From Caryophanales bacterium (GTDB lineage Bacteria; Bacillota_I; Bacilli_A; RF39; UBA660), in NCBI GenBank assembly GCA_016291895.1, contig JAEEZO010000021.1, forward strand, positions 1 through 52,143: 52,143 nucleotides of DNA, read 5' to 3'. A program made the translations under genes and the position numbers. The notes below the pieces were generated by a model. It was not told where the DNA came from and did no database searches. It saw nothing but the letters and a program-made list of their open reading frames with translations. Shown in pieces: positions 27,892 through 36,729 of this stretch. How positions within the stretch are numbered: position 1 is the stretch's first letter; each line of letters begins with the position of its first letter.

Positions 27892-27923
27892 AATGTAGAT
27901 TTCAATTTTTGGAGGTGAAAAAG

Positions 27924-28049
27924 ATGAAAAGAACATATCAACCAAATAACAGAAATAGAGCTAAAAAACATGGTTTCTTTGCTCGTATGAAAAGTTCAGT
28001 TATTAACAAGAGAAGAAAGAAAGGACGTAAGGAATTAATTAGAAAATAA
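27924..28049 (+). CDS. rpmH: Ribosomal protein bL34
   Basis: A 41-residue basic protein of the large subunit. It opens [20 protein letters not shown] and closes [10 protein letters not shown], matching bL34. The part between ARM and KGRK is about four residues shorter than the usual 44-residue form and lacks the common GRxVLxRR stretch. GGAGGTGA precedes the ATG. The position beside oriC is the standard one. Confidence 0.95.
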   Translation: MKRTYQPNNRNRAKKHGFFARMKSSVINKRRKKGRKELIRK

Positions 28050-28075
28050 ACACTTTTTTGTAGTGTTTTTTTTAT
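28048..28075 (+). terminator. Terminator after rpmH
   Basis: Stem AACACT/AGTGTT with a T-rich loop and a run of eight T. Confidence 0.7.
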
Positions 28076-28118
28076 TTAATTATTATATTATAATTTAATT
28101 AGATAGAAAGGAGTTCAT

Positions 28119-28472
28119 ATGAAGAAGATAAATATTATTCAGAAGAATAAAGACTTTAAAAACATTATAGATAAACAAAAATGTTTTAAAAATAGTTGTC
28201 TATTAATTCATTATGGATCTAATAATCTTAATCATTATCGATTTGGAATTTCTATTAGTAAGAAATTAGGGAACGCTGTAACTCGCAATTATTATAAAAG
28301 AATATTAAGAAATATTGTCGATAATCATAAAAAACTCTATTCAAATAATATTGATTATATTATAATAGTTAGGAAAGCGTGCATAGGAGAATCTTTTAGT
28401 AATATAGAGGCCTCTTTTGTGCAGCTAATAAATAAAATAGAAAAGGAATGTGAAAATGAAGAAGAGCGTTAA
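28119..28472 (+). CDS. rnpA: Ribonuclease P protein component
   Basis: RnpA assists the RNase P RNA in maturing tRNA 5' ends. The 117 residues include the RNR-type signature around KLGNAVTRNYYKRILRNIV (KxGNAVxRNxxKR in the family) and the N-terminal aromatic substrate groove, with KNKDFKNI replacing the usual region. AAAGGAG precedes the ATG. It overlaps yidC by 17 nt. Confidence 0.95.
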   Translation: MKKINIIQKNKDFKNIIDKQKCFKNSCLLIHYGSNNLNHYRFGISISKKLGNAVTRNYYKRILRNIVDNHKKLYSNNIDYIIIVRKACIGESFSNIEASFVQLINKIEKECENEEER

Positions 28473-29592
28473 ACAATTAGTTATTGCAATTATTCTTGTT
28501 TTGACACTAACCGGTTGTACTAAATATTTAAAAGGAAAAGATAATAAAAGTGTTATTAATCCTAAAACAGGTCAAAGCTTAACCGAGAATATATTATGTA
28601 GACCAACCGATGAAGAAACGATTAAATTATATTTAGAAAATGGTATTGATTTATCAAAACTTCCTTATTGTTCTTGTGAAGAAGAATATGTTGATGAAAG
28701 CAAATATAAATTAGTTGAAGAAGAAAAAGAACAAGAAGTTGTAGAAGAAGAATCAAAAGATGATAAAAAAGATTCTAAAAAAGAAACAAAGAAGGAAACT
28801 AAAAAAGAAGAAACTAAAGAAGAAAGTGACAAAGAAACTGAAGAGGAGACAAAAGAAGTAGAAAAAACAAAATGTAAAGAGTTTAAAGTTACATCTGGTG
28901 GATACGATGGAATTTGGAGTTCCATATTTGTTAAACCTTTAGCTTGGTTAATCTTATTTTTAGGAAAATATTGTTCTAGTTTTGGATTAGGTTTAATTGT
29001 TATTACTATAATTATTAGATTAGCAATGTATCCATTAACAAAGAAAACAGCAATGCAATCTGAATTAATGAAGAAGATTCAACCTGAATTAGATCGATTA
29101 GAAAAGAAATATGAAAAGAAAGATCAAAACGATCGTGAAGTTATGATGGCAAAAAGCCAAGAAATGATGGCTATTTATAAAAAACATAACTTTAATCCAA
29201 TGAGTGGATGTCTTACATCATTTATTCAATTACCTATCTTTATTGCTTTCTTAGAAGCAATTAATAGAGTTCCTGCGATTTTTGAAGAAAAATTCTTAGG
29301 ATTACATTTAGGAACAAGTCCTAGTGTAGGTATTGGAAATGGAAACTGGTTATATCTTATAATTATTGTTTTAGTTGGAGCTACTACTTGGTATTCTTTT
29401 GCTAAAGCAGGAAATTCAGGTGGTAATGAACAACAACAAAAACAAACAAAGATGATGATGAATGGTTTCTCAATAATGATTACAGTAATGTCTTTCTTTA
29501 TGACATCTGCTTTAGGTATTTATTGGACTGTATCTAATATCTTCACTTTAGTTCAAAATTATTTAGTAAAAAGGAGAATGCAAAATGATTAA
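28456..29592 (+). CDS. yidC: Membrane protein insertase YidC/OxaA1, lipoprotein form with long acidic-basic insert
   Basis: YidC inserts membrane proteins alone or with SecYEG. The protein has a signal peptide with lipobox LTGC (Cys21), so it is a lipoprotein like Bacillus SpoIIIJ. The insertase core at about 150-370 has transmembrane helices beginning KPLAWLILFLGKY and the conserved PMSGCLTSFIQLPIFIAFLEA. Between them lie a short segment with three Cys (LCRP, YCSC) and a run of about 60 residues made mostly of Glu, Lys and Asp (about 79-140). Most YidC proteins of Gram-positives lack this segment. The ATG at 28456 follows AAAAGGAA; a GTG six nt earlier is possible. Confidence 0.94.
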   Translation: MKKSVKQLVIAIILVLTLTGCTKYLKGKDNKSVINPKTGQSLTENILCRPTDEETIKLYLENGIDLSKLPYCSCEEEYVDESKYKLVEEEKEQEVVEEESKDDKKDSKKETKKETKKEETKEESDKETEEETKEVEKTKCKEFKVTSGGYDGIWSSIFVKPLAWLILFLGKYCSSFGLGLIVITIIIRLAMYPLTKKTAMQSELMKKIQPELDRLEKKYEKKDQNDREVMMAKSQEMMAIYKKHNFNPMSGCLTSFIQLPIFIAFLEAINRVPAIFEEKFLGLHLGTSPSVGIGNGNWLYLIIIVLVGATTWYSFAKAGNSGGNEQQQKQTKMMMNGFSIMITVMSFFMTSALGIYWTVSNIFTLVQNYLVKRRMQND

Positions 29593-30244
29593 GAAGAATA
29601 CATATCAAGCAAAAACATATGATGAAGCAGTAAATCAAGCTTTAGCTGATTTAATGGATGTACAAGATAATTTATTTATCAAAGAAATTGAAAGTTCTAA
29701 AGGATTGTTCAGTAAAAAAAGTGTTATTGAAGTAATTAGAAAAGATGATGTACTTGAATATATCAAAGAAATGATTAAAGATATATGTAATTACATGGGA
29801 TTAACTGTTCAAATGGAAATTAAGAAACGTGAAGAAAGTGTTAATATTTCTATTTATTCAGAAAACAATTCAATTTTGATTGGTAAGAATGCCAGAACTT
29901 TGAATGCTTTAACTACAATTGTTAAACAAGCAGTTCATAATGCTGTTGGTGAAAATTATAAGTTTGTAATCGATGTATCTGATTATAAAGAAAAACAACA
30001 TTATTTCTTAGAAAAAGCTGCTAAGAAAGCTGCCAAAGAAGTTCAAAGATCACATATTCCGGTAAAACTTGATCCAATGAATTCATATGAAAGAAGATTA
30101 ATTCATAATGCTTTATCAGGATTTAGAGGTATCTATACAGAATCTGAAGGTGAAGAACCTCATAGATGTGTAGTAATTAAATATCAAGAGCCTGAAAAGA
30201 AAGAAGAAGTACAAGAAGAAGTTAGTGAAACTACAGAAGAATAA
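29585..30244 (+). CDS. KhpB/Jag RNA-binding protein
   Basis: A 219-residue protein with a Jag N-terminal domain (YQAKTYDEAVNQALADL), a KH domain containing ILIGKNARTLNALTTIVKQA, and an R3H domain with YERRLIHNALSGFRG. The C-terminal tail is Glu-rich. KhpB pairs with KhpA in RNA binding and cell-division control in streptococci. It follows yidC with an 8-nt overlap, the standard order. Confidence 0.95.
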   Translation: MIKKNTYQAKTYDEAVNQALADLMDVQDNLFIKEIESSKGLFSKKSVIEVIRKDDVLEYIKEMIKDICNYMGLTVQMEIKKREESVNISIYSENNSILIGKNARTLNALTTIVKQAVHNAVGENYKFVIDVSDYKEKQHYFLEKAAKKAAKEVQRSHIPVKLDPMNSYERRLIHNALSGFRGIYTESEGEEPHRCVVIKYQEPEKKEEVQEEVSETTEE

Positions 30245-30255
30245 TCTGTAGTTTT
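30229..30255 (+). terminator. Terminator after khpB/jag
   Basis: Stem ACTACAGA/TCTGTAGT with a T-run, overlapping the stop codon. Confidence 0.8.
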
Positions 30256-30312
30256 TCTTTATTTTATGAGATAATTATGTTATAATACGTGAGAAGCGAA
30301 AGAGGGATTATT

Positions 30313-31668
30313 ATGAGTGATACGATTTGTGCGATTAGTACGGCTTTAGGTGTTGGTGCGGTATCAATGATAAGGGTAAGTGGTAAAGAAGCTATACCTA
30401 TTGTAAGTAGGTTATTTAATGGTGATAATTTAAATAATGTTAATACGCACACTATTCATTATGGTTTTATTGTTGATAACGAAGAAAAAATAGATGAAGT
30501 ATTAGTAACAGTTATGAAATCACCTAAGACTTTTACTCGTGAAGATGTCGTTGAGATTAATTGTCACGGTGGTATTGCAACAAATAATAAAGTACTTGAA
30601 TTATTACTCTTAAATGGTTGTCGATTAGCTGAACCCGGTGAATTTACAAAACGCGCCTTCCTTAACGGAAGAATAAATTTAATGGAAGCGGAGGCCGTTG
30701 CGGATTTGATTAATGGAAAAACAGAAGAAGCCCGTCGAGTTGCCATATCACAAATGCAAGGATCAGGCTCTAAATTAATCTCTAAATTAAGAGAAGATTT
30801 AGTGGGGTTAATAAGTAATATTGAAGTAAATATAGATTATCCAGAATATCAAGATATATATGAAGTAACAGTTAGGGATATTAAAGAAAAAATCAGTTAT
30901 TTTCATGACAGTTTAACTAATATAATTAATAATTATGAAAATGGAAGAATATTAACAGATGGAATTAAGACTGTTATTGTAGGTAGACCTAATGTTGGAA
31001 AAAGCAGTATTCTAAATAAACTTCTTGATTATAATAAAGCAATTGTAACTGATATACCAGGAACAACAAGAGATATTGTTGAAGGAAATATATCATTTAA
31101 TGGGATATTATTAAATATAATTGATACAGCAGGTATTCGTGATACTGATGATGTCGTTGAAAAAATAGGTGTTGAAATAAGTTTATCTAAAATTGAAGAA
31201 GCAGATTTAGTACTTGTAATTTTAAATAATAATGAAGAACTTAGTGATGTTGATTTAGATATTCTTAATAAAACGAAAGATAAAACAAGTATCATAGTTA
31301 TCAATAAAAATGATTTAGATAGTAAGATTGATTTATCTCGTCTTGAAGGAAGAAAAATTGTTTATACAAATACAGTTACTTTAGAAGGGATAGATACTTT
31401 AAAAGATAAAATTACTGAATTATTTAAATTAGAAGAAATAAAGAAAAATGACTATAACTATATTACAAATGTTCGTCAAATATCTAAAATAAAAGAATGT
31501 TTAAAAAGAATTGATGATATAAAAGAATCCCTTGATAATGAAGTGCCTTTAGATATGATAGAAATTGATTTGCGTGATATATGGGATATTCTAGGTGAAA
31601 TTATTGGTGAAAGTTACACAGAAGAACTATTAGACGAATTATTTAGTAAATTTTGTGTTGGAAAATAA
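30313..31668 (+). CDS. mnmE: tRNA modification GTPase MnmE
   Basis: MnmE, with MnmG, builds cmnm5U34 in tRNA. The 451 residues have the N-terminal formyl-THF-binding dimerisation domain ([20 protein letters not shown]), G1 [13 protein letters not shown]3 DTAGIRD, G4 NKND and the C-terminal CxGK (FCVGK) that ends the protein. I use the ATG at 30313, which follows AGAGGGAT. An extended -10 (TGTTATAAT, 30279-30287) lies just upstream. Confidence 0.97.
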   Translation: MSDTICAISTALGVGAVSMIRVSGKEAIPIVSRLFNGDNLNNVNTHTIHYGFIVDNEEKIDEVLVTVMKSPKTFTREDVVEINCHGGIATNNKVLELLLLNGCRLAEPGEFTKRAFLNGRINLMEAEAVADLINGKTEEARRVAISQMQGSGSKLISKLREDLVGLISNIEVNIDYPEYQDIYEVTVRDIKEKISYFHDSLTNIINNYENGRILTDGIKTVIVGRPNVGKSSILNKLLDYNKAIVTDIPGTTRDIVEGNISFNGILLNIIDTAGIRDTDDVVEKIGVEISLSKIEEADLVLVILNNNEELSDVDLDILNKTKDKTSIIVINKNDLDSKIDLSRLEGRKIVYTNTVTLEGIDTLKDKITELFKLEEIKKNDYNYITNVRQISKIKECLKRIDDIKESLDNEVPLDMIEIDLRDIWDILGEIIGESYTEELLDELFSKFCVGK

Positions 31669-31679
31669 AAGAGGTTTAT

Positions 31680-31985
31680 ATGAAAGATATACATTTAAAA
31701 GAATTAAATAAAATGAGTAAAGATTTGGGAATTAATCCCATTTTGTATAGAAATATATGGGCATATGCCCTATCTTATACATATGGTTATTCAAATCAAG
31801 AATTAATTGATGAATATTCGTATCAAATAGTAAAAAAAGCCTTACCAAAAGTAAATATAGAACTTTCAAATCGTACGGGAATATATGAAAATGTACGTGA
31901 TTTTTATCTTCGAAGATATGGAAAAGAATTAGTTGAAGAAGCTGCAAATGAACTAGATATTAAATCACCAAAAAAAGAACTATAA
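31680..31985 (+). CDS. Hypothetical protein, 101 aa (mnmE-mnmG interval, first)
   Basis: I do not recognise it. The 101 residues look helical and soluble and are rich in Tyr and Glu, with LKELNKMSKDLGI near the N-terminus. AAGAGG precedes the ATG and the gene lies 11 nt after mnmE, so it is co-transcribed. The next gene encodes a protein of exactly the same length with a similar start (LKELNEERKELGI), which hints at common origin. Confidence 0.7.
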   Translation: MKDIHLKELNKMSKDLGINPILYRNIWAYALSYTYGYSNQELIDEYSYQIVKKALPKVNIELSNRTGIYENVRDFYLRRYGKELVEEAANELDIKSPKKEL

Positions 31986-32010
31986 AAGAATAATTAATGA
32001 AGTAAATAAT

Positions 32011-32039
32011 TTGTTAGTAAATATAAAATGATGTATAAT
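32011..32039 (+). promoter_or_regulatory. Promoter of the second 101-aa gene
   Basis: TTGTTA (32011-32016), 17-nt spacer, TATAAT (32034-32039). It excludes the longer reading of the gene from 32028. Confidence 0.75.
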
Positions 32040-32057
32040 AAAAATGGTGATAGTAAT

Positions 32058-32363
32058 ATGTTTAATGAAGATTTATTGAAAGAATTAAATGAAGAAAGAA
32101 AAGAACTAGGGATTGATACGAAAGTATTTACAAGATTTGTGGCTTTAGCAAAGTATTATCAAGAAACTCATGAAGGAATAAGTGAAGAAAATATGGCAGA
32201 AGTTATTAGAGAATCTTTTACTGGATATGATTATCCAGGACCAGTAAAAAGCGATGATTCAATATCAAAAGCTGTCTTTAAAAATAGAAAAAGAATTAAC
32301 GATTGTTTTAATGAAGCCTTAAGAAAGGTCGGATATGAACCAATTGAAGGAAGACAAATGTAA
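32058..32363 (+). CDS. Hypothetical protein, 101 aa (mnmE-mnmG interval, second)
   Basis: Unrecognised. A 101-residue helical protein beginning MFNEDLLKELNEERKELGID. It shares the first 13 or so residues' pattern and its length with the upstream gene but diverges afterwards, so homology is uncertain. It has its own promoter and a terminator at its end, so it forms a single-gene unit. GGTGAT precedes the chosen ATG. Confidence 0.7.
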   Translation: MFNEDLLKELNEERKELGIDTKVFTRFVALAKYYQETHEGISEENMAEVIRESFTGYDYPGPVKSDDSISKAVFKNRKRINDCFNEALRKVGYEPIEGRQM

Positions 32364-32375
32364 TCTTCCTTTTTT
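32349..32375 (+). terminator. Terminator after the second 101-aa gene
   Basis: Stem GGAAGA/TCTTCC followed by TTTTTT, overlapping the end of the gene. Confidence 0.8.
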
Positions 32376-32376
32376 A

Positions 32377-32405
32377 TTTACAATAAAAACCATTTATTGT
32401 ATAAT
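32377..32405 (+). promoter_or_regulatory. Promoter of mnmG
   Basis: TTTACA (32377-32382), 17-nt spacer, TATAAT (32400-32405). Confidence 0.75.
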
Positions 32406-32432
32406 CTCTAGTGATTAACGGAAGTGATGTAT

Positions 32433-34298
32433 ATGAATTACGATATCATAGTTGTTGGTGGTGGTCATGCTGGATGTGAAGCAGCGCTTGCTTCAGCAAG
32501 ACTAAATCACTCTACCCTAATGGTAACAAGTAATATTAAAAATATAGCGGATATGCCTTGTAATCCAAGTATTGGAGGCCCTGCTAAAGGAATATTAGTA
32601 AGAGAAATTGATGCTTTAGGTGGTGAAATGGGCCGTAATGCTGATAAAGGTCTTATTCAACTTAAGATGCTAAATACTAAAAAAGGGCCTGCTGTACAAG
32701 CTCTACGTGCTCAAGCTGATAAAATAACTTATCCACAAGAAATGTTGAAAACTTTAAAAGAACAAAAGAACTTAGAAATAAAAGAAGCTTTTGTTGAAGA
32801 CCTAATAGTTGAAAACAATAAAATTCTTGGTGTTATTCTTGATAATGGTGAAAGAATTAATAGCAAGGCTGTTATTTTAACAACAGGCACTTATTTAAAA
32901 GCTGATATTCTTGTTGGTGCAGAAAGAACTCCTGGTGGACCTCATGGAGAAAAAGAAAGTAAACATTTATCTGATAAATTAAAATCTTATGGTTTAACCA
33001 TTCAAAGATTAAAGACAGGAACTCCTCAAAGAATAGCGAAAGATTCTATTGATTATTCAAAGTTAGAAATTGAAAAAGGTGATGATGAAGTTAGAACCTT
33101 CTCATTTGATAATCATCCATTCTATAATGTTGAAGATCAAGAATTATGTTATTTAACATATACTAATGATAAAACACATCAAATTATTAAAGATAATTTA
33201 ACAAAATCAAGTATGTATGGTGGATATGTTCATGCGGTAGGACCTAGATATTGTCCATCAATTGAAGATAAGGTTGTTCGTTTTGCAGATAAAGAAAGAC
33301 ATCAATTATTTTTAGAACCAGAAAGTAGATATTATGAAGATATATATATTCAAGGATTTTCAACAAGTATGCCTCATGATATTCAAGATATGATGGTTCA
33401 TAGTTTAGTTGGCCTTGAGAATGCTAAAATTCTTAAATATGCTTATGCTATTGAATATGATGCTATTGATCCATTAGAGATGAAAGCATCTCTTGAAAAT
33501 AAGATATTAGAAAATTTATTTACCGCAGGTCAAATAAATGGAACAAGTGGGTATGAAGAAGCCGCTGCTCAAGGCTTGATTGCGGGTATTAATGCCGTTT
33601 TAAAGATTGATAATAAAGAACCTTTGATACTTGGTCGAGATGAAGCTTATACAGGTGTTTTAATTGATGATTTAGTAACTAAAGGAACAAAAGAACCTTA
33701 TCGTATGTTAACAAGTCGTGCTGAATATAGATTATTATTACGTCATGATAATGCTGATATCCGTTTAAGAAAATATGGATATGAAATAGGTCTTGTAGAT
33801 CAAGATAGATATAATAAATTTCTTGATAAACTTGAAAAAATCGATGAATTAACAAATTATTTAAAAACACATAAAATTAATACTAATGAAAATGATTTAA
33901 TTGATGAACTTAATACTTCCCCTATTCTAGATGGAATTACTTTATATCAATTATTAAAAAGACCTGAAGTTTTAATAAAAGATTTAATAAGAATTGGCAA
34001 AATTGAAGAAAATAAATATAGTGATGAAGTGTTAGAGCAAGTTGAAATAAGTATAAAATATGAAGGATATATTAATAAAGCTAAAAAAGAAGTAAATCGT
34101 ATGCATGAACTTGAAGATGTTAAATTACCAGAAGATATTGATTACAAAAAAGTTTCTAATTTAGCTTCAGAAGCTCGTCAAAAACTAGAACAAGTAAGAC
34201 CAATCTCTGTTGGTCAAGCAAGTCGTATTAGTGGTGTTAATCCAGCAGATATCTCAATATTATTAATATATTTAAAAAAAGGAAATAAAAATGGATAA
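32433..34298 (+). CDS. mnmG: tRNA uridine 5-carboxymethylaminomethyl modification enzyme MnmG (GidA)
   Basis: The FAD-binding partner of MnmE. The 621-residue protein has the N-terminal dinucleotide fold VVGGGHAGCEAA, CNPSIGGPAKG with the catalytic Cys, and the GidA motifs CPSIEDKVVRF and GQINGTSGYEEAAAQG. The conserved C-terminal domain contains SRAEYRLLLRHDNAD. The ATG at 32433 is chosen because GGAAGTGAT lies before it. The last codons overlap rsmG. Confidence 0.97.
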   Translation: MNYDIIVVGGGHAGCEAALASARLNHSTLMVTSNIKNIADMPCNPSIGGPAKGILVREIDALGGEMGRNADKGLIQLKMLNTKKGPAVQALRAQADKITYPQEMLKTLKEQKNLEIKEAFVEDLIVENNKILGVILDNGERINSKAVILTTGTYLKADILVGAERTPGGPHGEKESKHLSDKLKSYGLTIQRLKTGTPQRIAKDSIDYSKLEIEKGDDEVRTFSFDNHPFYNVEDQELCYLTYTNDKTHQIIKDNLTKSSMYGGYVHAVGPRYCPSIEDKVVRFADKERHQLFLEPESRYYEDIYIQGFSTSMPHDIQDMMVHSLVGLENAKILKYAYAIEYDAIDPLEMKASLENKILENLFTAGQINGTSGYEEAAAQGLIAGINAVLKIDNKEPLILGRDEAYTGVLIDDLVTKGTKEPYRMLTSRAEYRLLLRHDNADIRLRKYGYEIGLVDQDRYNKFLDKLEKIDELTNYLKTHKINTNENDLIDELNTSPILDGITLYQLLKRPEVLIKDLIRIGKIEENKYSDEVLEQVEISIKYEGYINKAKKEVNRMHELEDVKLPEDIDYKKVSNLASEARQKLEQVRPISVGQASRISGVNPADISILLIYLKKGNKNG

Positions 34299-34992
34299 AA
34301 AAAGATTTATTGAAGAATTAAGAAAAATAGGTATTAACATTACGGATGATCAACTTAATAAGTTAGAAACATATTATGATGTATTAATTGCATATAACAA
34401 AAACGTTAATTTAACAAGAATTGTTGATAAAGAAGATGTATATTTAAAACATTTTTATGATTCACTAACGCTTATTAAAGCCATTGATTTAAATCAAGAG
34501 TTAACATTATGTGATGTTGGAACAGGAGCAGGTTTTCCAGGACTGGTTCTTGCGATAATCTTCCCTACTCTAACAATTACTCTTGTTGATGCTCTTCAAA
34601 AAAGAATTAATTTTCTTGATTTAGTTATAAATAAGCTAGAATTGAAAAATGTTAAAACCGTTCATGCAAGAATTGAGGATTTTGCAAAAGAAAATCGTGA
34701 AAAATACGACGTAGTTACTTGTCGTGCTGTATCTAATCTTCGAGTTTTACTTGAGATATCTATTCCTCTTGTTAAAGTTAATGGATATTTTATTCCAATG
34801 AAGGGAATTATTAATACAGAATTAGAAGAATCCCTTGATATGTTAAAGAAGTTAGATTGTACGATTATGACAACTATTGATTTTAAATTACCAATTGAAG
34901 ATAGTGATAGAACACTTATTATAATTAAAAAAAATAAAGAAACAAATAAAAAATATCCACGAAGATATGATGTTATTAAGAATGATAAATAA
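34291..34992 (+). CDS. rsmG: 16S rRNA (guanine527-N7)-methyltransferase
   Basis: RsmG (GidB) methylates G527 of 16S rRNA; loss gives low-level streptomycin resistance in other bacteria. The 233 residues include NLTRIVDKEDVYLKHFYDSL, SAM motif LCDVGTGAGFPGLVLAI and CRAVSNLRVLLE. AAAGGAAAT precedes the ATG inside mnmG, with an 8-nt overlap. Confidence 0.96.
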   Translation: MDKKRFIEELRKIGINITDDQLNKLETYYDVLIAYNKNVNLTRIVDKEDVYLKHFYDSLTLIKAIDLNQELTLCDVGTGAGFPGLVLAIIFPTLTITLVDALQKRINFLDLVINKLELKNVKTVHARIEDFAKENREKYDVVTCRAVSNLRVLLEISIPLVKVNGYFIPMKGIINTELEESLDMLKKLDCTIMTTIDFKLPIEDSDRTLIIIKKNKETNKKYPRRYDVIKNDK

Positions 34993-35001
34993 AAGAAATT
35001 A

Positions 35002-35030
35002 TTGAAAAATAGTTTTTTTTATTATATTAT
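35002..35030 (+). promoter_or_regulatory. Promoter of noc
   Basis: TTGAAA (35002-35007), 17-nt spacer, TATTAT (35025-35030). Transcription would begin near 35037, which supports the noc start at 35062. Confidence 0.75.
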
Positions 35031-35061
35031 TATGATAGGAAAGAGTAGAAAGAGGGATAAT

Positions 35062-36579
35062 ATGGTAAATGAAAATGAAGTAATTACTATTAAATTAGAC
35101 GATATAATTCCTAATCGTTTTCAGCCACGTGAGGTTTTCGATGAACAAGCTTTAAATGAATTGGCAGAATCAATAAAACTTCATGGTGTTATACAGCCTA
35201 TAATAGTTAGACCAGTTGATAATAAATATGAAATTATTGCTGGAGAAAGAAGATATAAAGCATCTGTACTAGCTGGTAAAACAGATATTCCGGCTATAGT
35301 AAAAGTAAAAGATGATAAAGAGAGTTCGATAATTGCATTTATTGAAAATTCTCAAAGAAAAAATGTTTCTCCAATAGAAGAAGCAAAAACTTGTGAAAGA
35401 TTGTTGTCAAATAATGATATGACCCAAGAGCAACTTGCTAAACAATTAGGTATGAGTCAATCAACGTTAGCTAATAAATTACGTTTATTAACTTTACCTG
35501 TTGAAGTTCAAGATGCCCTACTAAATGGGGAAATATCAGAAAGACACGCAAGAAGTTTGTTAAGTGTTAAAGATACCAAAGAACAATTGTCGTTATTAGG
35601 TAGAATTAAAGAAGAAAAATTAACAGTAAGAGAATTAGAAGGAGAAATAAAGAATATGTTTGGAAATGAAGGAATGAATAGTCAAGGATTATATGATTTA
35701 CCAGGTGCTGAAGATGTAACTGCAAAATCAGAAGATTTTGATTTATCAAAATATGAAATTAATCCAGTAAGTGAGGTAAGACAAGAAGATATTAGTATAC
35801 CTACATTGGAAGAAAAAAAAGAAGAACCAGCTGCTCCTGAAGTAAAAGCAGAAGCACCAAAACAAAATAGTGAATTTTTATCATTCTTAAATGATTTTGA
35901 TGATTCAAAGGTAGCTGCTCCTTTAACAACTCCAGAAGAAGAAAAGAAAGAAGAAGCTCCAGAAACACCAACTTTACAAGATAATAGTTTCGATAGTTTC
36001 TTAAGTAGCTTTAATTCTAATTCACTTGCTGAATCAATTAAAAAAGAAGAAGAAAAGAAAGAAGAAGAAGTTCCAGAAACATCATCAGATACTAGTGCTT
36101 TTGATGATTTCTTAAAGAAATATGAAAATACACCAGTTGCTGTTCCTACACCAAATCCTGAAGTACCAGTAGCGCCAGAAACACCAAAAGTTGAACCAAT
36201 AAGTACAGGTGGTGACTTTGATGACTTCTTAAAAAAATATGAAGAACCAGTAACTCCTTCTGAAGAAGCATCAATTGGTCTTCCACAAGACGATCAATTT
36301 GCTAATTTCTTAAATACAGCTGATACTGATGATATTGCTAGTAAATATTTAAATCCAGTTACAGAGGTTGTTGAAAAACCTCAATATGTTGAAAATAGCC
36401 CAACATATGTCGATTTATCAAAACCAAAGAGTTATGATACTGTTGATGAAATTATTAGTAAATTAAAAGAAGTAACTGATGAAATAAAGAAAAGCAAATA
36501 TAAAGTGACAACAGATGAAGTAAACTTCGATGATATATATCAAATTAAGATAACGATTGATAAAAGAAACTTTTTATAA
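35062..36579 (+). CDS. noc: Nucleoid occlusion protein Noc with long repeat-bearing tail
   Basis: A ParB-family CTP switch in the noc position (rsmG-noc-soj-parB). The ParB/CTPase domain (about 1-110, with QPRE and AGERRYKAS) and the HTH (about 120-190) are conventional. The recognition region reads GMSQSTLANKLRLL...SERHARSLL, with Q, K and R where Bacillus Noc has Q, K and R. From about residue 235 the 505-residue protein is disordered, acidic and Pro-rich. It carries five motifs: SEFLSFLNDFDD (270), NSFDSFLSSFNS (308), SAFDDFLKKYEN (345), GDFDDFLKKYEE (384) and DQFANFL (411). A possibly folded end covers 458-505. Bacillus Noc is 283 residues and binds membrane with an N-terminal amphipathic helix, which is not evident here. 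AGAGGGAT precedes the start. Confidence 0.9.
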   Translation: MVNENEVITIKLDDIIPNRFQPREVFDEQALNELAESIKLHGVIQPIIVRPVDNKYEIIAGERRYKASVLAGKTDIPAIVKVKDDKESSIIAFIENSQRKNVSPIEEAKTCERLLSNNDMTQEQLAKQLGMSQSTLANKLRLLTLPVEVQDALLNGEISERHARSLLSVKDTKEQLSLLGRIKEEKLTVRELEGEIKNMFGNEGMNSQGLYDLPGAEDVTAKSEDFDLSKYEINPVSEVRQEDISIPTLEEKKEEPAAPEVKAEAPKQNSEFLSFLNDFDDSKVAAPLTTPEEEKKEEAPETPTLQDNSFDSFLSSFNSNSLAESIKKEEEKKEEEVPETSSDTSAFDDFLKKYENTPVAVPTPNPEVPVAPETPKVEPISTGGDFDDFLKKYEEPVTPSEEASIGLPQDDQFANFLNTADTDDIASKYLNPVTEVVEKPQYVENSPTYVDLSKPKSYDTVDEIISKLKEVTDEIKKSKYKVTTDEVNFDDIYQIKITIDKRNFL

Positions 36580-36592
36580 AAGTTTCTTTTTT
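36562..36592 (+). terminator. noc terminator
   Basis: Stem AAAAGAAACTTT/AAAGTTTCTTTT followed by a T-run, overlapping the noc stop. Confidence 0.75.
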
Positions 36593-36604
36593 GTGTTAAT
36601 GAGA

Positions 36605-36633
36605 TTGATTAATGACTTATTAATTGATATAAT
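36605..36633 (+). promoter_or_regulatory. Promoter of soj-parB
   Basis: TTGATT (36605-36610), 17-nt spacer, TATAAT (36628-36633). It leaves a leader of about 90 nt before soj. Confidence 0.7.
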
Positions 36634-36672
36634 TATTTATGTATAAGATATGATAAAAATGAATAATTATGT

Positions 36673-36697
36673 GAATGTATTTGAACAATAGTTCAAT
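36673..36697 (+). promoter_or_regulatory. Possible attenuator or operator hairpin in the soj leader
   Basis: Dyad TTGAAC-AATA-GTTCAA followed by TTTTTATTT inside the soj leader. It could be a weak terminator/attenuator, or an operator for Soj or ParB. Confidence 0.4.
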
Positions 36698-36729
36698 TTT
36701 TATTTCGGTAATACATAAAAGGAGAAACA

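Noticed and set aside
28665..28925. Minus-strand Ser-rich frame opposite yidC
   Set aside because: It is the antisense of the Lys/Glu-rich repeat; low-complexity codons produce the open frame.
35126..35131. CACGTG within noc, and again at 37671-37676 in parB, as possible parS sites
   Set aside because: The flanks are not palindromic. Both fall in codons for the conserved QPRE/QPRV motif of the ParB domain, so coding explains them.
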